Positions 13,751 to 25,658 of a DNA stretch of 64,000 nucleotides are shown here, one piece after another (the stretch's first letter is position 1; the number at the start of each line of letters is the position of its first letter). This stretch comes from Batrachochytrium dendrobatidis JAM81 (Eukaryota > Chytridiomycota > Chytridiomycetes > Rhizophydiales): contig NW_006281111.1 in NCBI RefSeq assembly GCF_000203795.2, positions 470,888-534,887 of the forward strand. The letters run 5' to 3'. A program made the position numbers and the translations under genes. The notes below the pieces were generated by a model. That model made no database searches. It was not told where the DNA came from and worked only from the letters and a program-made list of their open reading frames with translations.

Positions 13751-14514
13751 AATGTATGCTTAGGAATAATAGAAACAAGTTTACAATAAGTATTAGTCTA
13801 TCAAAATGAATATTTCCAATTAGGGGTAATCACAGCCACAATTAGCTGTCCTCAGGCATGTGTTTCAGATTGCAATCCAATTCTAGATTACAAAAATAAA
13901 CTAATTGTAGATTGACTAATTGGTGCAATGCAAGCCAATAAAAGCTGAGTTGGTTATTTACACTCGCATTCATGTAAAATACAATACTTTGCAGTCTTGT
14001 TTTGGAATAAGCAATGTTGAATACTCACTGTTTTCCTACTACAGATTCCTTCTTCAATAGACAACGTCCATCATTGATATAGTGAAATCATAGGTTTAAA
14101 CCAGGATTATCTCTTTCTTCACTCTTAGTAATCATACATTGTCCAATCACCAAGTTTGAAGCCAGATTCGACTGTTTTGACCTTGACAATCAAGCTCGAC
14201 AAACTCTACTATTGTATTCTAAAAAACTCTTGTGCTCTAGTTCAACATATTTCAGGAATGCAACTACACATGCCAATCACCCAGAGATCAGTCAACCAAA
14301 TAGTTTATTGGGTAATGTTGATCATTACATGAGACTGACTGTTTATTATACAAACATTCCTATTTGATGTTTTATTTTACATGAATACGACTGTATATTG
14401 AATAAAACTCGGATTCAGGCGGGCTGAATTTGAGGTAACCAGCGGGTGATCTAAACAAATTGTTGACAATTCGATTGTCTTTCCCCACAAAGCCATCAAC
14501 ACCTCAGATTAATA
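13751..14514. other. Intergenic region filled mostly by a TIR element
   Basis: Divergent spacer between the PH-domain gene (minus) and malate dehydrogenase (plus). About 443 bp of it (13956-14398) is a copy of the inverted-repeat element described separately. The remaining 116 bp directly before the MDH start codon is left as its proximal promoter and 5' UTR. Confidence 0.6.
13956..14398 (+). mobile_element. TIR element copy 1 (MITE-like), upstream of malate dehydrogenase
   Basis: The left end (TTTACACTCGCATTCATGT) and right end (ACATGAATACGACTGTATAT) are degenerate versions of the family TIR in inverted orientation. The interior shares long blocks with the copy at 15766-16205, such as GGAATAAGCAATGTTGAAT and CACTGTTTTCCTACTACAGA, so it is an older, diverged member in the same orientation. 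It has no long open frame, so it is non-autonomous. It lies 116 bp upstream of the MDH start codon and could carry regulatory sequence. Target-site duplications are not clear. Confidence 0.72.
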
Positions 14515-16639
14515 ATGCTATCCAGTCGTATCTTTAAGCGCTCCTTCTCTAGTTCGCTTGCCCAGGTATTTACATTCATTGATCTATTCACATATCCTGC
14601 TGTTGGAATTCCACTTGCCCTTTGCCTTCAAGACTCGAGGCTTGAGGTTTAGTCATCCCCAACTACAAGCCCTTTACCTTTATTTTACTGGCCAGTTTAG
14701 TGATGGACTGTGCTTTTCCACACATCAAGCCAGTATCTTTTATCATGAGGTTATGAATAGTTTTCGCTCCTTTACTGGTTTCAATTCAGATCACAATATA
14801 TTATCAAGACCATTTTTAAAAGTGATCAACTTGGCATTTTATTTCAGTCGCTAACCGCCCTTGCATTTATTCATTATCAAACGCTGATTATCACAATACA
14901 GCAGGGTGCCAAGGTTGCTGTTCTTGGCGCTGCTGGTGGTATTGGCCAGCCTCTTTCCCTGCTTCTCAAGCTCAATCCTCTTATTGAAAAGCTTTCTCTC
15001 TATGACATTGTCAACACCCCTGGTGTTGCTGCTGATCTGTCCCACATCAACTCGCGCGCAACGGTCACTGGTTACAAGGGTGCTGAATCTCTTGGCGAAG
15101 CCATCACTGCCTGTGATATTATTGTCATCCCCGCTGGTGTGCCCCGTAAGCCCGGAATGACCCGTGATGACCTCTTCAACACCAATGCCAATATCGTCAA
15201 AACCCTCGCTGAGGGTGTTGCCAAGTAAGTAGCATTCATTTGAAATATATTGGCTAATGATCTAGATTTATTTCCAAATTTATTGTGAAATGCATGGCTA
15301 TTATTACTGCAGCTAACTCGCTTTTTAAGATTTGCTCCCAAAGCTCAACTCCTCATTATTTCCAACCCAGTCAACTCGACCGTTCCTATTGTTGCTGAAG
15401 TGCTCAAAAAGCACGGTGTTTTCGACCCTACTCGCCTCTTTGGTGTCACTTCTCTTGATGTTGTTCGTGCATCTACGTTTGTGTCTTCCCTCAAAGGAAT
15501 GAAGCCAGAGGATGTTAATGTTCATGTCGTTGGCGGACATTCTGGTGTTACTATTCTTCCACTTCTTTCTCAGGTGAGTTGAGAATCTGTCTTGTTAAAT
15601 TTCACAGATCTTGAACGCGGTGTCTAATCATTTATTTCCTATTTTTACTTGATCAGACTGGCATCAAGCTTTCTCAAGAGGAGGTTGAAAAACTTACTCA
15701 TCGCATCCAATACGGTGGTGATGAGGTTGTCAAAGCCAAGGATGGTGCAGGTTAGTGGAGTTTGATTTCACAACCGTATTCACGTAGAACGATTCTCTTG
15801 TATTGGTCTTGTAGTCTTATTTTGGAATAAGCAATGTTGAATGCTCGCTGTTTTCCTACTACAGATTGTCTGTTTTGATGGACATTCTCGACTCTTTCAA
15901 ACACTGCAACCGTTATATGATACACACAAACTATAGGTTTGAACTGGAATGGTTCCTTTCTGGCATAATCATACATTATACACCAGATCCATTCATTGAA
16001 ATCCAGATATTAGATTCAACTGTTGCCAAACTACTTTGTTGTATCTTAAAAACTCAAATATGTTCTGGTTCAAAAACAATGATTGCATGTTCCAAGAGTT
16101 CATACAACACACTGTTTAGTAAATTTGATACCAATCATTGCATGAGACTGTTTATGTATTTCAACTCTTATTCAGCGTTATATTGACGTGAATACAGCTG
16201 TAAAATATACAACTTAATCGCCTGCTTACTCATCTTTGACTTTCTTGTACAATCCAACATCGTGATCTAGGTTCTGCTACACTATCTATGGCTCAGGCTG
16301 GTGCTCGTTTCACCAACTCCCTTCTCAAGGCACTCAGTGGCCAAAAGGGCATTGTTGAGCCCACTTTTGTCTTTAGCCCTGTTGCTAAAAAAGATGGTGT
16401 CGACTTTTTTGCCACCAATGTCGAACTTGGGGTATGTACTTTTGCATGATATTTATAGCAAATACAAGAAACCTAATTTGATTTGATACGTGTTCTATTC
16501 GTGTATATAGCCTCAAGGTGTTGCCAAAATCCACCCTCTTGGTTCCATGTCTGCCTATGAGCAGAAGCTGTTTGCCGAGGCCGTTCCCGAGCTTAAGAAG
16601 AATATTGCCAAGGGTGTTGAGTTTGTCAGTAAAAACTAA
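14515..16639 (+). CDS. Malate dehydrogenase, mitochondrial
   Basis: Six exons (14515-14565, 14902-15224, 15330-15573, 15657-15750, 16271-16431, 16511-16639), all in phase, encode 333 residues, the normal length for NAD-dependent MDH of the mitochondrial type. The start [17 protein letters not shown] is a basic, Ser-rich mitochondrial presequence. Then come the Rossmann glycine motif [19 protein letters not shown], the catalytic-loop arginines in [23 protein letters not shown], and the active-site His in [16 protein letters not shown]. It interconverts malate and oxaloacetate in the TCA cycle. Intron 4 (520 nt) is several times longer than most of its neighbours because it contains a TIR element (15766-16205). 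Intron 1 is also long (336 nt). Exon 2 could start at 14902 or 14905 (CAGCAG acceptor). Confidence 0.96.
15766..16205 (+). mobile_element. TIR element copy 2, inside MDH intron 4
   Basis: 440 bp bounded by the inverted repeats TTTCACAACCGTATTCACGT (15766-15785) and ACGTGAATACAGCTGTAAAA (16186-16205); 17 of 20 positions pair as an inverted repeat. The left end is 15 nt downstream of the splice donor at 15751. There is no transposase frame. The interior is almost identical to the inverted copy at about 19405-19748: the two agree at all but one recognised position over roughly 330 bp. This is the type copy for the family in this window. A clear target-site duplication could not be assigned. Confidence 0.85.
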
Positions 16640-16914
16640 ACTAGCACATTGTTAATGACCATTTGACTACATTTATTTTGTCATGAGTAGTGTGTGGGTT
16701 TAACTTGGCAGGGATTTCAACTATGCTGAAATATAAATCCAATATAGACTAGTAATGGACACTGCAACAATGGTGTGTTTAAAATGCACATACTCTTTGG
16801 CTTGATATATACCTTTAATTAACGATATAGAGCACATAGTCAAGATGGATCTGATATGGATTTCAGATTATGGAAATCAGATACTTGAAAATCGTATACT
16901 AACAAATACATTCT
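16640..16914. other. Convergent intergenic spacer, 275 bp
   Basis: AT-rich 3' flanks of MDH (plus) and the LLPH-like gene (minus). It should hold both polyadenylation regions. No further feature seen. Confidence 0.4.
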
Positions 16915-17633
16915 TTATTTTTTGCCAACATGGCCATTCTTTTTGGATCGACGAATCTTGCTTTGAGACTTTTTCCATTTCTTGAACTGATTTCCATTCA
17001 TGAATAAACGAGTGCGTTCATTTTTTCCCATACTTTCAAGTGCTTCGCTTGTATCGATTGGCGTATCTAGTTCATCTTCTACTTTGTCTTCATCCATTTC
17101 ATTTTTGTTGGATTTAGCACTTGCCGAGCGCATGCGCATAGGTGAATTGGATAATGAACGTGCGTTGCGGCTCTGGCTACGGCCACGGCGATCGTCAAGT
17201 TTGATAGTTGGCTCAGCAGAATCAGAAATGGACTCTACTTGCATCTCAGTAGCAGCTTCTGAACCTGTCGCAAGTTTAGCTGCTAATCGGAGTACTCTTT
17301 GCTCCTCGACTGGTCCAAACACCTTAAATTTAAATACAATGTTTGGAAAAACTCCCATCAGTAACTGGAGTGAAATCAAGAGCGAGCACAAATCTAGCCG
17401 ATGCATTAATGCATGCATTAGACATGAGTATTTTCAACCAACTGGTGATGCACAGCATAGCTAAAAATATAAAGCCTGATGGAATGTTGCCAAATACTCA
17501 AACCCATGATAGCGAGTACAACAAGAGGGTATTGTTTATGTGCATTCAAAAGATAAAAATGTTCTTGTTTTACCTTTTCTCTACGAACGGCTTTTGCCCG
17601 TCTTGCTGATTTAGATCGAAGTCCTTTTGCCAT
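16915..17633 (-). CDS. LLPH/YBL028C-type ribosome-biogenesis protein
   Basis: Two exons, 17633-17574 and 17322-16915 (phase 0, intron 251 nt), encode 155 residues. The N-terminus MAKGLRSKSARRAKAVRREK matches the short, very basic signature of the LLPH / UPF0642 family (yeast YBL028C), linked to nucleolar pre-60S maturation. It continues VFGPVEEQRVLRLAAKLA, an acidic middle (DEDKVEDELD) and a lysine-rich nuclear/nucleolar tail ending KSQSKIRRSKKNGHVGKK. The size fits the family. It shares a 179-bp divergent promoter region with tubulin cofactor B. Confidence 0.83.
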
Positions 17634-17812
17634 GGTATGATACTTTTTTTTATCAATTGAAATGTAGCAAATTATATTTTCTAAACAGTCAAGCTAGCAA
17701 AAAGTAAAAACTATCTACACGTGATGTAATTTAGCATTTCACTTTATCTGGAATTTTGTGCAAGTGTTTGCATGAAACCCAAGTCCGAGTTGGTCGTTTA
17801 ATTACTTGAATT
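17634..17812. promoter_or_regulatory. Divergent promoter region, LLPH-like / tubulin cofactor B
   Basis: Only 179 bp separate the two start codons, so both promoters must lie here or overlap the genes. A T-rich run follows the LLPH-like start. I see no motif that I can name with confidence. Confidence 0.45.
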
Positions 17813-18902
17813 ATGTTGCCAACCATATCGCTTGGTTTAAATCCGATTGTAACGCTGTTTGTGAGCAGCAAAAATGCTACCTCAGAGCGTCGCTTTGATA
17901 GAAGCTATACTGTTTTTACTCTCAAGGTACTTTACAATTTAACTTTGACCCAGTGTATATCTGGCATACCATTTGCCATCAAGGGTGAATGGACATGCAT
18001 ACTGCCTATATTTTTACTTTTAAAGCGGAATAGAGATTTGACCTGCTTATCTTCCAACTGTATATGAACATATAGGAGCGACTTGAGCCTATCACGGGCA
18101 TTCCTGCCTCGACCATGATCATCAAACTGATGTCAGCTTCTGGCGAGTTTATGGCTGCATTGGACGATGATGAAAAAATGCTGGGCTACTATCCTATTCA
18201 CGACTATATGCGGTTAGATGTTATTGACCGCAGTCCATATAAACAGAACGACTATGTCGATCTGTCTAAAGTAACAAAACTAGAGTTGGCAGATGACAAA
18301 TACGACACTATGCGAGGTAGCTTTGAAAATAAACCTCGCTTATTTTTATACGATGCTGCCGCAGAGAGGATTGGGCACTTGGATGCAGTTTACTTTTCCG
18401 CTAACTTTGATTTATATATTTTTTTGGTGAAATAGGTACTGTTCGGGATTTTAAACGGAGAAACAAGATGGGGCGATTCTCGGATGCAAAATCTGATGAA
18501 AGTATGCTGTCAGCTGCAGCTCAGCTTGCTGCTGAGGAATATCAGCAGGAGGCATCACAAATTCACGTTGGTGACCGGTTTCAGGTTAAATCCGATGACA
18601 GCAGTAGTATCCAGAAGCGAGGTGTTGTTCGATTTGTTGGACAAGGAGAGTTTAAACCTGGATACTGGGTTGGCGTTGAATACGATGAGCCAGTTGGAAA
18701 GCATGATGGATCGTAAGTGAATGCATCTATTTGTAAAGGGTGCCATGATTATATTTTAAGCATGTTTATTGATGTCTTGTGTAGAGTAAAAGGAGTCGCT
18801 TACTTTTCAGCCAAGCCTGGACATGGTGCTTTCTTGCGTCCGGACAAAATTGTTGTTGGAGACTATCCTGAAGAAGACTTGTTTGCTGACGATGAATTCT
18901 GA
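17813..18902 (+). CDS. Tubulin-folding cofactor B (Alf1/TBCB)
   Basis: Exons 17813-17926, 18076-18316, 18436-18712 and 18785-18902 join in phase to 249 residues, the family size. Residues 1-90 form the ubiquitin-like domain with the phrase GYYPIHDYMRLDVIDRSP. A charged linker follows. The CAP-Gly domain (about residues 155-235) has GVVRFVGQGEFKPGYWVGVE, then DGSVKGVAYF across the last intron, and KPGHGAFLRPDKI. The last residues EEDLFADDEF give the acidic end that TBCB uses to act with TBCE on alpha-tubulin. It takes folded alpha-tubulin from the chaperonin toward heterodimer assembly. That role suits an organism with flagellar and cytoplasmic microtubules. Confidence 0.94.
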
Positions 18903-20782
18903 TTAACCATTTACCATTCAATCTTAACGAATGCATGTATGGATGCTTGGTTGACTCTGTATACACCAGGCCATTGGTTGTGACGATCTACAATATTTCT
19001 TGCCAAGTGGCTCATTCCTGCTCATTTCTCAACGGCAACTTTTCAGGATGTATTCAATAGTATCCTCATACCACTCTTGCTGCATAGCACCTATATATGC
19101 TTTCAAGAAACATAGATACAGGCTAATTCTATATTAAAGTTTAAGATTTTAAGCCGAGATGGTATCTATCTCTATTTCATTAACTATAATTACATGAATA
19201 GCTTTTCAAAAAGGATGGTTTTAAAGTCCTTGATAAAGTTGACTTTTGGCATCTGGTCACATCTAAGCAGAGTGTATCGTCAATTCTGCATAACAGAGAA
19301 TATCGGAATCTCTGTAAACTGATAGTTTAGTACTGTTCTGGACTTCAAAACACAGTTTCGAGTCATTGACTAATTAACATAGCATGAGATGGTGATATTT
19401 ACAATTACAGCCATATTCTTGGAACATGCAATCATTGTTTTTGAACCAGAACATGTTTGAGTTTTTAAGATACAACAAAGTAGTTTGGCAACAGTTGAAT
19501 CTAATATCTGGATTTCAATGAATGGATCTGGTGTATAATGTATGATTATGCCAGAAAGGAACCATTCCAGTTCAAACCTATAGTTTGTGTGTATCATATA
19601 ACGGTTGCAGTGTTTGAAAGAGTCGAGAATGTCCATCAAAACAGACAATCTGTAGTAGGAAAACAGCGAGCATTCAACATTGCTTATTCCAAAATAAGAC
19701 TACAAGACCAATACAAGAGAATCGTTCTACGTGAATACGGTTGTGAAATCAAAAACACAAGGCTGCAATATTGAGCCAATCATTTCTTCCACCGTGGAAG
19801 ATTATTGATAGTTGTTTACAAGCCAATCAAGCATTGCTATTTACAAGTGGAAGTGGTACCAAAACATTTAGAACACGCTCTAGCTCAATACTACAAAGCG
19901 TACAACACATTCAAAGTATATTAACTGACTCGGATTACTCGAGTTGACAGATATTCAATACTAGCCAATCCTATCCATTCTAGGACGTTGCCAAGCATCA
20001 ACGTTATACGACCCTTAATAGCTGTAACAGGTTACAATCTTCAAAAATACCAGCAACTGTCACAAACAGTAATCGCCACACGACACGTTAAACCTGCAGA
20101 CACAAGCAATCCAGTTACAAGCCATTGGGTTCTGCCAGTTATTCCCAATCACAGTTGGACCTGTTGTTACCTTAACCATTCGACTACAAGTAGTCTATAG
20201 TGATAGATAGTGCATTTCTATTTTATTGATAGTCCTTTTCACTATTAAACAAGGTCATCAACACCTTTAAATCTAGCAGCCACCCTGATAATTGATTGCT
20301 GCAACTAGGTTGTAACCCTTTCAATAAACTAAGACCTATTGCAACAGCCCCACTCTTGCCATAGGATAAAGACAACCGACCTGTTCAAACCGTAGAACTG
20401 GTCATCTACCGAGTTACCCGTATCTTGCTCTCCTAGCTGCAAGTATCGGCCGGGATTTGTTATCCGCCACTTTTCTGGTCGACTTTTCAAAGCTATTCTA
20501 TTCAATTGCGACTATCAGCGAAAGCTACCAACTACTACAAACATTCCACCGACTAACACTCCTTCAGGAACCATCCCAAACTCTGTCGAGTCTCAGCATA
20601 CCTCTACCTTATCCTCGTTAAACAATATAAACAAGCACCTTACCATCGTATCTACTGCTTCTGAGCTGCTGGTCTCTGGTAATCTGCCTTTATCTACCAA
20701 AAACACCTCGTCGGTTGAACCATCACCACATTCAAACCAATTGCAGTATCAGGAACCACCATTCACTTCATCAGTATCAGTC
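18903..20782. other. Long intergenic region, 1.9 kb, with a TIR element
   Basis: Contains the inverted TIR element copy at about 19405-19748. From about 20400 the flippase reading frame is already open, although its first in-frame ATG is at 20783. That stretch (rich in Ser/Thr/Pro codons) may be 5' UTR or may belong to an unrecognised upstream exon. Between 18903 and 19400 I see no gene. Confidence 0.45.
19405..19748 (-). mobile_element. TIR element copy 3, inverted relative to copy 2
   Basis: The right end is ACGTGAATACGGTTGTGAAA (19729-19748), the reverse complement of the left TIR of copy 2. The left end has a short TIR remnant (ACAGCCATATTC) that joins directly to interior sequence, so about 95 bp present in copy 2 is missing. 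The remaining roughly 330 bp are nearly identical to copy 2 in inverted orientation. Outer flanks differ except for a few bases (TTGA) next to the TIR. Confidence 0.85.
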
Positions 20783-23700
20783 ATGGCTTTATCACAGCCA
20801 AATAGTTTACCATCAGAATCACACATTTCTAATAATATCATGGAGGCCTCAACACTTCAGCACGCTCCAGGACCTCCTGCCATTCATCACCCTTCATCTG
20901 AACCCCATACAACCTCTCCCATCCATATTCAACCCAGTAATTCTAATTATAATACACACTCTTTAACCGATGCTACAAGTCCTGAACAAGTTGGTCGGCC
21001 TTCTAAGCATTCAATGCGGGAGGAAGCTATGCAGGCACGTAGGAAATCATTACAGCAGGCAGTAGTAAAAGGAGTCTTCACCCGGCCGCCATTCGAAGTC
21101 CCTTTTCCAGCAGTCGTCAAAAAAAATGCCCATACCAACTACATTAGAACAACAAAATACACTGTTCTGTCCTTTCTTCCTATGAATTTACTATTTCAGG
21201 TACTATACCAACTGATTTTGCTTGATCTCTATGTCGTAATTGAGCCATCTTGTATTTCGAGAAATTTTCCCTCGATGCATTGCTATAGCGCTATTATTTT
21301 CCGCGTATGGTCATTGGGTCTACCCAAGCCCTCATGATATCTCAAATTATGCAATGCATTCCATAATCTATCTTGCAGCTTTACCTAGTCACTTGGTCCA
21401 AATTGATAACTAACTTGCATTTTAATCATTTTATAGTTTCGTCGGTTCTACAATATATATTTTTTACTAGGGGCTCTTTCTGTCATTGGCGGATATTCAA
21501 GTCTTTCTTATATATCTCAAATCATGCCACTGGCAGTCGTGTTGGCTTTTTCTGCCGCCAAGGATGGCATTGAGGATTTCAATCGATACCTTGCCGACAG
21601 AGCTGCAAATAATATTGTATTCCGTGTTATTCGCGGTGGTAAAATTGTAGAAATTCTCAGCATGAATATCCAACCGGGTGATTTGTTATATATGACCAAG
21701 GGCGAAAAATCTCCTGTAGACGCAATGATTTTGTCGACTTCGTATGAAGATGGAACTGGGTTTGTCGATACAGCCGAACTTGATGGCGAAACAAACTTGA
21801 AGCGTCGCACAGCAACCAATGATTTGTGTCATTTCCAAACATCAAATACTGCTACAAATCTCTCTGGAGTCATTCACTGCGAGCATCCAAATGCCAATTT
21901 GATGTCATTTGAGGGCCGTATTACTGTCCAGATCCCAAATATTGGTGAAAAGATTGTGCCTTTAACCATGAATAATTTGATTCTTCGCGGAGCCGTATTG
22001 AGAAACACTGAGCATGCTATTGTAATTGTTATCTACACTGGAAAAAACACAAAGATTATCCAAAATCTAAAAAACACTGGTCTTAAATCATCAACGCTAG
22101 AGGCCCGTCTTAATTGGTTGATTGTCTGTGCCTTTATCTTCAACGCCTTTTTGCTTGTTACGAGTGTTTTGTTCGACTATTGGCATTTTTTGTGGGGAGT
22201 TAACAAGGAGGCGATAACAAAGCTTACGGATGCAGATTATGCTGCCGAATGGTATATTGGTCCTAGAAATGTCGGAACCACCACGGTATGTTTTAGAATT
22301 TAAAGCAAATATGTACTTTTTAAAACTATAGTATGGCTAATTCTGCATTACTATATTTTTCATGTATTATAGCATCTTATTGGTACAACAATTGGTTTTT
22401 TCTCTCTATACACATATGTCATTCCAATTTCACTTTTTGTTACACTGGAATTGACACGTCTTGCTCAAGCACACTATATGACCAAAGATCCCAAAATGAC
22501 GTACGAATATGTAGAGCGAGATGGATCAATAGTCAAGATTCCCATGAAAACCAACAACAGTAATTTGAACGAAGATCTTGGTTGTATCGAGTACATTTTC
22601 TCGGATAAAACCGGCACGCTTACTCAAAATTCAATGCGGATGGCTCAGTGGTGGTGTGATAATGTCATTCTTGATGAAATGGCCGAGCTTGGCGTATTGC
22701 TGCGAGCCATCAATGACCACAACAACTATTCCCACACAACTCGTGACATGATGCTTAGATTTGCATTTTCTTTGGGTGTTTGTCATGGTGTCATTCCGGC
22801 AGTAGATGAACACACAGGTGAAATGATCTATGAGAGCCAGTCTCCCGATGAAACTGCTCTTTTAATCACGGCCAGAAATAATGGAGTTAAACTGCTTACA
22901 CGCACCAAGGCACACATGAAATTAGAGATTCTTGGTCAAGAAAAAACCATAGAGATTCTCAATGTTTTAGAGTTCAATTCTGCACGCAAGCGCATGTCTA
23001 TTATTATTCGCACTGAAAGAGGCATTGAGTTGCATTGTAAAGGTGCAGATAATATCATTTTTTCACGTCTTTCAGCCGACAAGGATAAAAATCCTACCTT
23101 GCTTTTGCACAATGCACAACAGGCTTTGGATGGCTTTTCCAATATTGGATTGCGAACTCTTGTCATTACTTCAAAAATAATGTCTCAAGAAGAGTACGAT
23201 TCTTTTTTAGTGGAGTACCAAATTGCCGAGCGATCTTTGCAAAATCGTGAAGAGATGATTGAGGCGGCCTGTGACCAAGTTGAGCGTGATCTTTGCTTGC
23301 TGGGATGCACTGCGATTGAGGATCGATTACAAGATCAGGTTCCAGAAACCATAGAGTATTTGCTCAAGGCAGGAATTAAACTTTGGCTTTTGACGGGTGA
23401 TAAGCAAGAGACTGCTATCAATATTGGCATGTCGTCGCGTCTTATCAATACCAGCATGAGACTCATTGTTCTTACTGCATCAAGCTCTCGTGAGGCAGAG
23501 CTGGAAATGGACAAGTATGTCAAGGAAATGCACGAGGCACCTGAAAAAACCTATGCTCTTGTCATCAACGGCGATGTACTTACGCATGCATTGGCTGGTC
23601 CTCACAAACAAAAGCTATTGCAAATTGGAACAAAATGCCGTTCTGTGATTTGTACTCGAGTCACTCCGCTCCAAAAAGCAATGGTTGTGCGACTTGTCAG

Positions 23701-24676
23701 ATCCAATCTAAAGTCTGCAGTTACACTTGCAATTGGCGATGGTGCCAACGATGTTTCAATGATTCAAGCAGCTCATGTTGGTGTAGGAATCATGGGCAAA
23801 GAAGGCACACAAGCAGTTCGAGCAGCCGACTTTGCATTTGGCGAGTTTAGATTTTTAGAGCGACTATTGTCTGTTCACGGGCGTTACAACTACCTTCGAA
23901 TGGCGAACCTGATCTTTTATTCATTTTACAAGAATATTGCATTCATCACTGTACAATGGTGGTTTGGGTTTTTTAATGCGTGGTCTGCACAAGTTGTGAT
24001 GGAGGAAGTTTTTTTCATCAGCTTCAATGTTGTATTCACATCACTTCCTCCCCTCGCATATGCCATATACGAGTGTGATGTGGACGAAGACCAGATTGAA
24101 AAACATCCACAGCTCTATCGTGAGGTTCGCAAAGGCATGTATTGGAACGCTTACAAAATATTCTCTTGGTTTTTTACCGCTTTGCTCCACTCGGTCTTTA
24201 TTTTTGGATCAGCCTATTTGACAAACTTTGAGGGAGCAGTAGACATAAATGGAAAATCCACTGGATACTGGGTACAATGCTATTTGTTTAGTACGCCACT
24301 GTTGATTAGCGTACTGGTTAAGCTGGCAGTCATGACACGGCACTGGGTGTGGCCAATCTGGTTTACCATTGTCTTTTCCATGGGGCTCAATATTAGTGTC
24401 ATGTTTATTGTTACACTGCTCGAGTCATTTTTCTATTCTGATTTTGAAACAGCAATCATTACACATGCTCTACCTGCCTATTACCTTTTAAGTTTACTCA
24501 TGCCTGCCCTCTGCAACTTGCCTGATGTAATCGGCCTTTATTTCCGATCCATGCTGTTGCCTTCTGACGCAGATATTATGATGGAAGAATCCAAGCTTAA
24601 AAAACGAACCCAAAGATCTGCTTCTAAACGAGATGGTCTCGTCCATATTGACAATGAGGGCGCTCATTCAAAGTAA
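20783..24676 (+). CDS. P4-type ATPase, phospholipid flippase
   Basis: Exons 20783-21199, 21437-22285 and 22373-24676, all phase 0, give 1,189 residues. The N-terminal 90 residues are disordered. Then comes the P4 entry segment ending FLPMNLLFQ and continuing across intron 1 as FRRFYNIYFLLGALSVIGG (TM1). The actuator loop has TAELDGETNLKRR (about residue 255; P4 ATPases use DGET for TGES). The phosphorylated Asp is in FSDKTGTLTQNSM (about residue 500), the hinge is GDGANDVSMIQAAHVGVGI (about 877), and about ten membrane spans are expected. It moves aminophospholipids to the cytosolic leaflet, usually with a Cdc50-type partner not seen here. The start is uncertain because the frame stays open upstream to about 20400. 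The C-terminal tail after the last span is short and basic. Confidence 0.93.
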
Positions 24677-25658
24677 ACATGGACTTTTTGATTCTTTAAT
24701 TGGCAAGGCTGTTGAACCTTCTTCAGTTTGCCGCGTTACTCTTGGATATTTTCCAACTTATTATAATTATACATTTTCCAGTGATAGATTGCTGGGGTTT
24801 CTGGATGGTTCCATGACATGCCTGTATTTTTTACTGCTATTATGCATCTCTAGGTGCAGGTATTATCTGTCAATGCTACCCCAAACTTTACACTCTTCAT
24901 CACTTTGTACAATCGATACTTCCTCATGGTTTGAGGCTTCATTTTTTTGCCTCTATTCTTTCTGAATATGCATTGGCTAGGAAATGCGAATCTACCAATT
25001 CTGGAATGGCAGCCCCTATATCTCCACTGGGTTGTTTACCTTTTTATTCCCCCTGCTTAGATGCTTTTTGTGTGCGGTCAGGTGTATGGATACAACTCGA
25101 GGCTTTTGCAAGCTTTTTGATTTTCAATCCACAGCTAGATACCCTCCTTTTTGCAATTTTGTTTCATCACAATTTTTTTTCGACCTCGATTTTTGATCTA
25201 GTCTTTTTATCCCATTCGAGTTTTCGAGTTGGTGTTGAATAAAACAATTGAATGAAATCAGCATATATCCATTAAATCTGAGTTGGCTGGGTTTGAAAAA
25301 GTATTTGTTTGTAGCGAGACAGTATTGGTATCAACAACAGTGCTTTGGAATGCAATTGTCACTGTTGTAAATACCCTGACATGAATATACCATCCACTTT
25401 TCTCACATGCCAATCCATTCAGTAATGTGGTTGAATTTGCCTTTTAAAAGTCCCACACACTATCAAACTATTCATACATCACACATGAATGGGATTCATA
25501 TTCAAAAAGCTTAAACTTTGGTTTGATAAATACACGCTCTGGATAAACTACCAAGGTGGGACTCATACACCTGTACTTATTGGTATATATTGAAAGACTA
25601 GCAAAACACAGGATCAACCCTACAAGAAATATCTCAAGTTTGCATTATTATTTAGCAG
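24677..25658. other. Intergenic, 982 bp, no gene seen
   Basis: Pyrimidine-rich on the plus strand from about 24700 to 25250. The open frames there lack good starts, domains or splice sites leading to coding-like sequence. No TIR match was found. It probably contains the flippase 3' UTR and the promoter of the secreted protein. Confidence 0.4.

Noticed and set aside
15752..15976. A 74-codon frame repeated almost identically at 19538-19774
   Set aside because: The repetition is explained by the two near-identical TIR element copies. The frame begins and ends at different flanks and is broken in the diverged copies.
24633..25242. Several open frames after the flippase
   Set aside because: They lie in pyrimidine-rich sequence, overlap one another in three frames, and show no domain or splice link.
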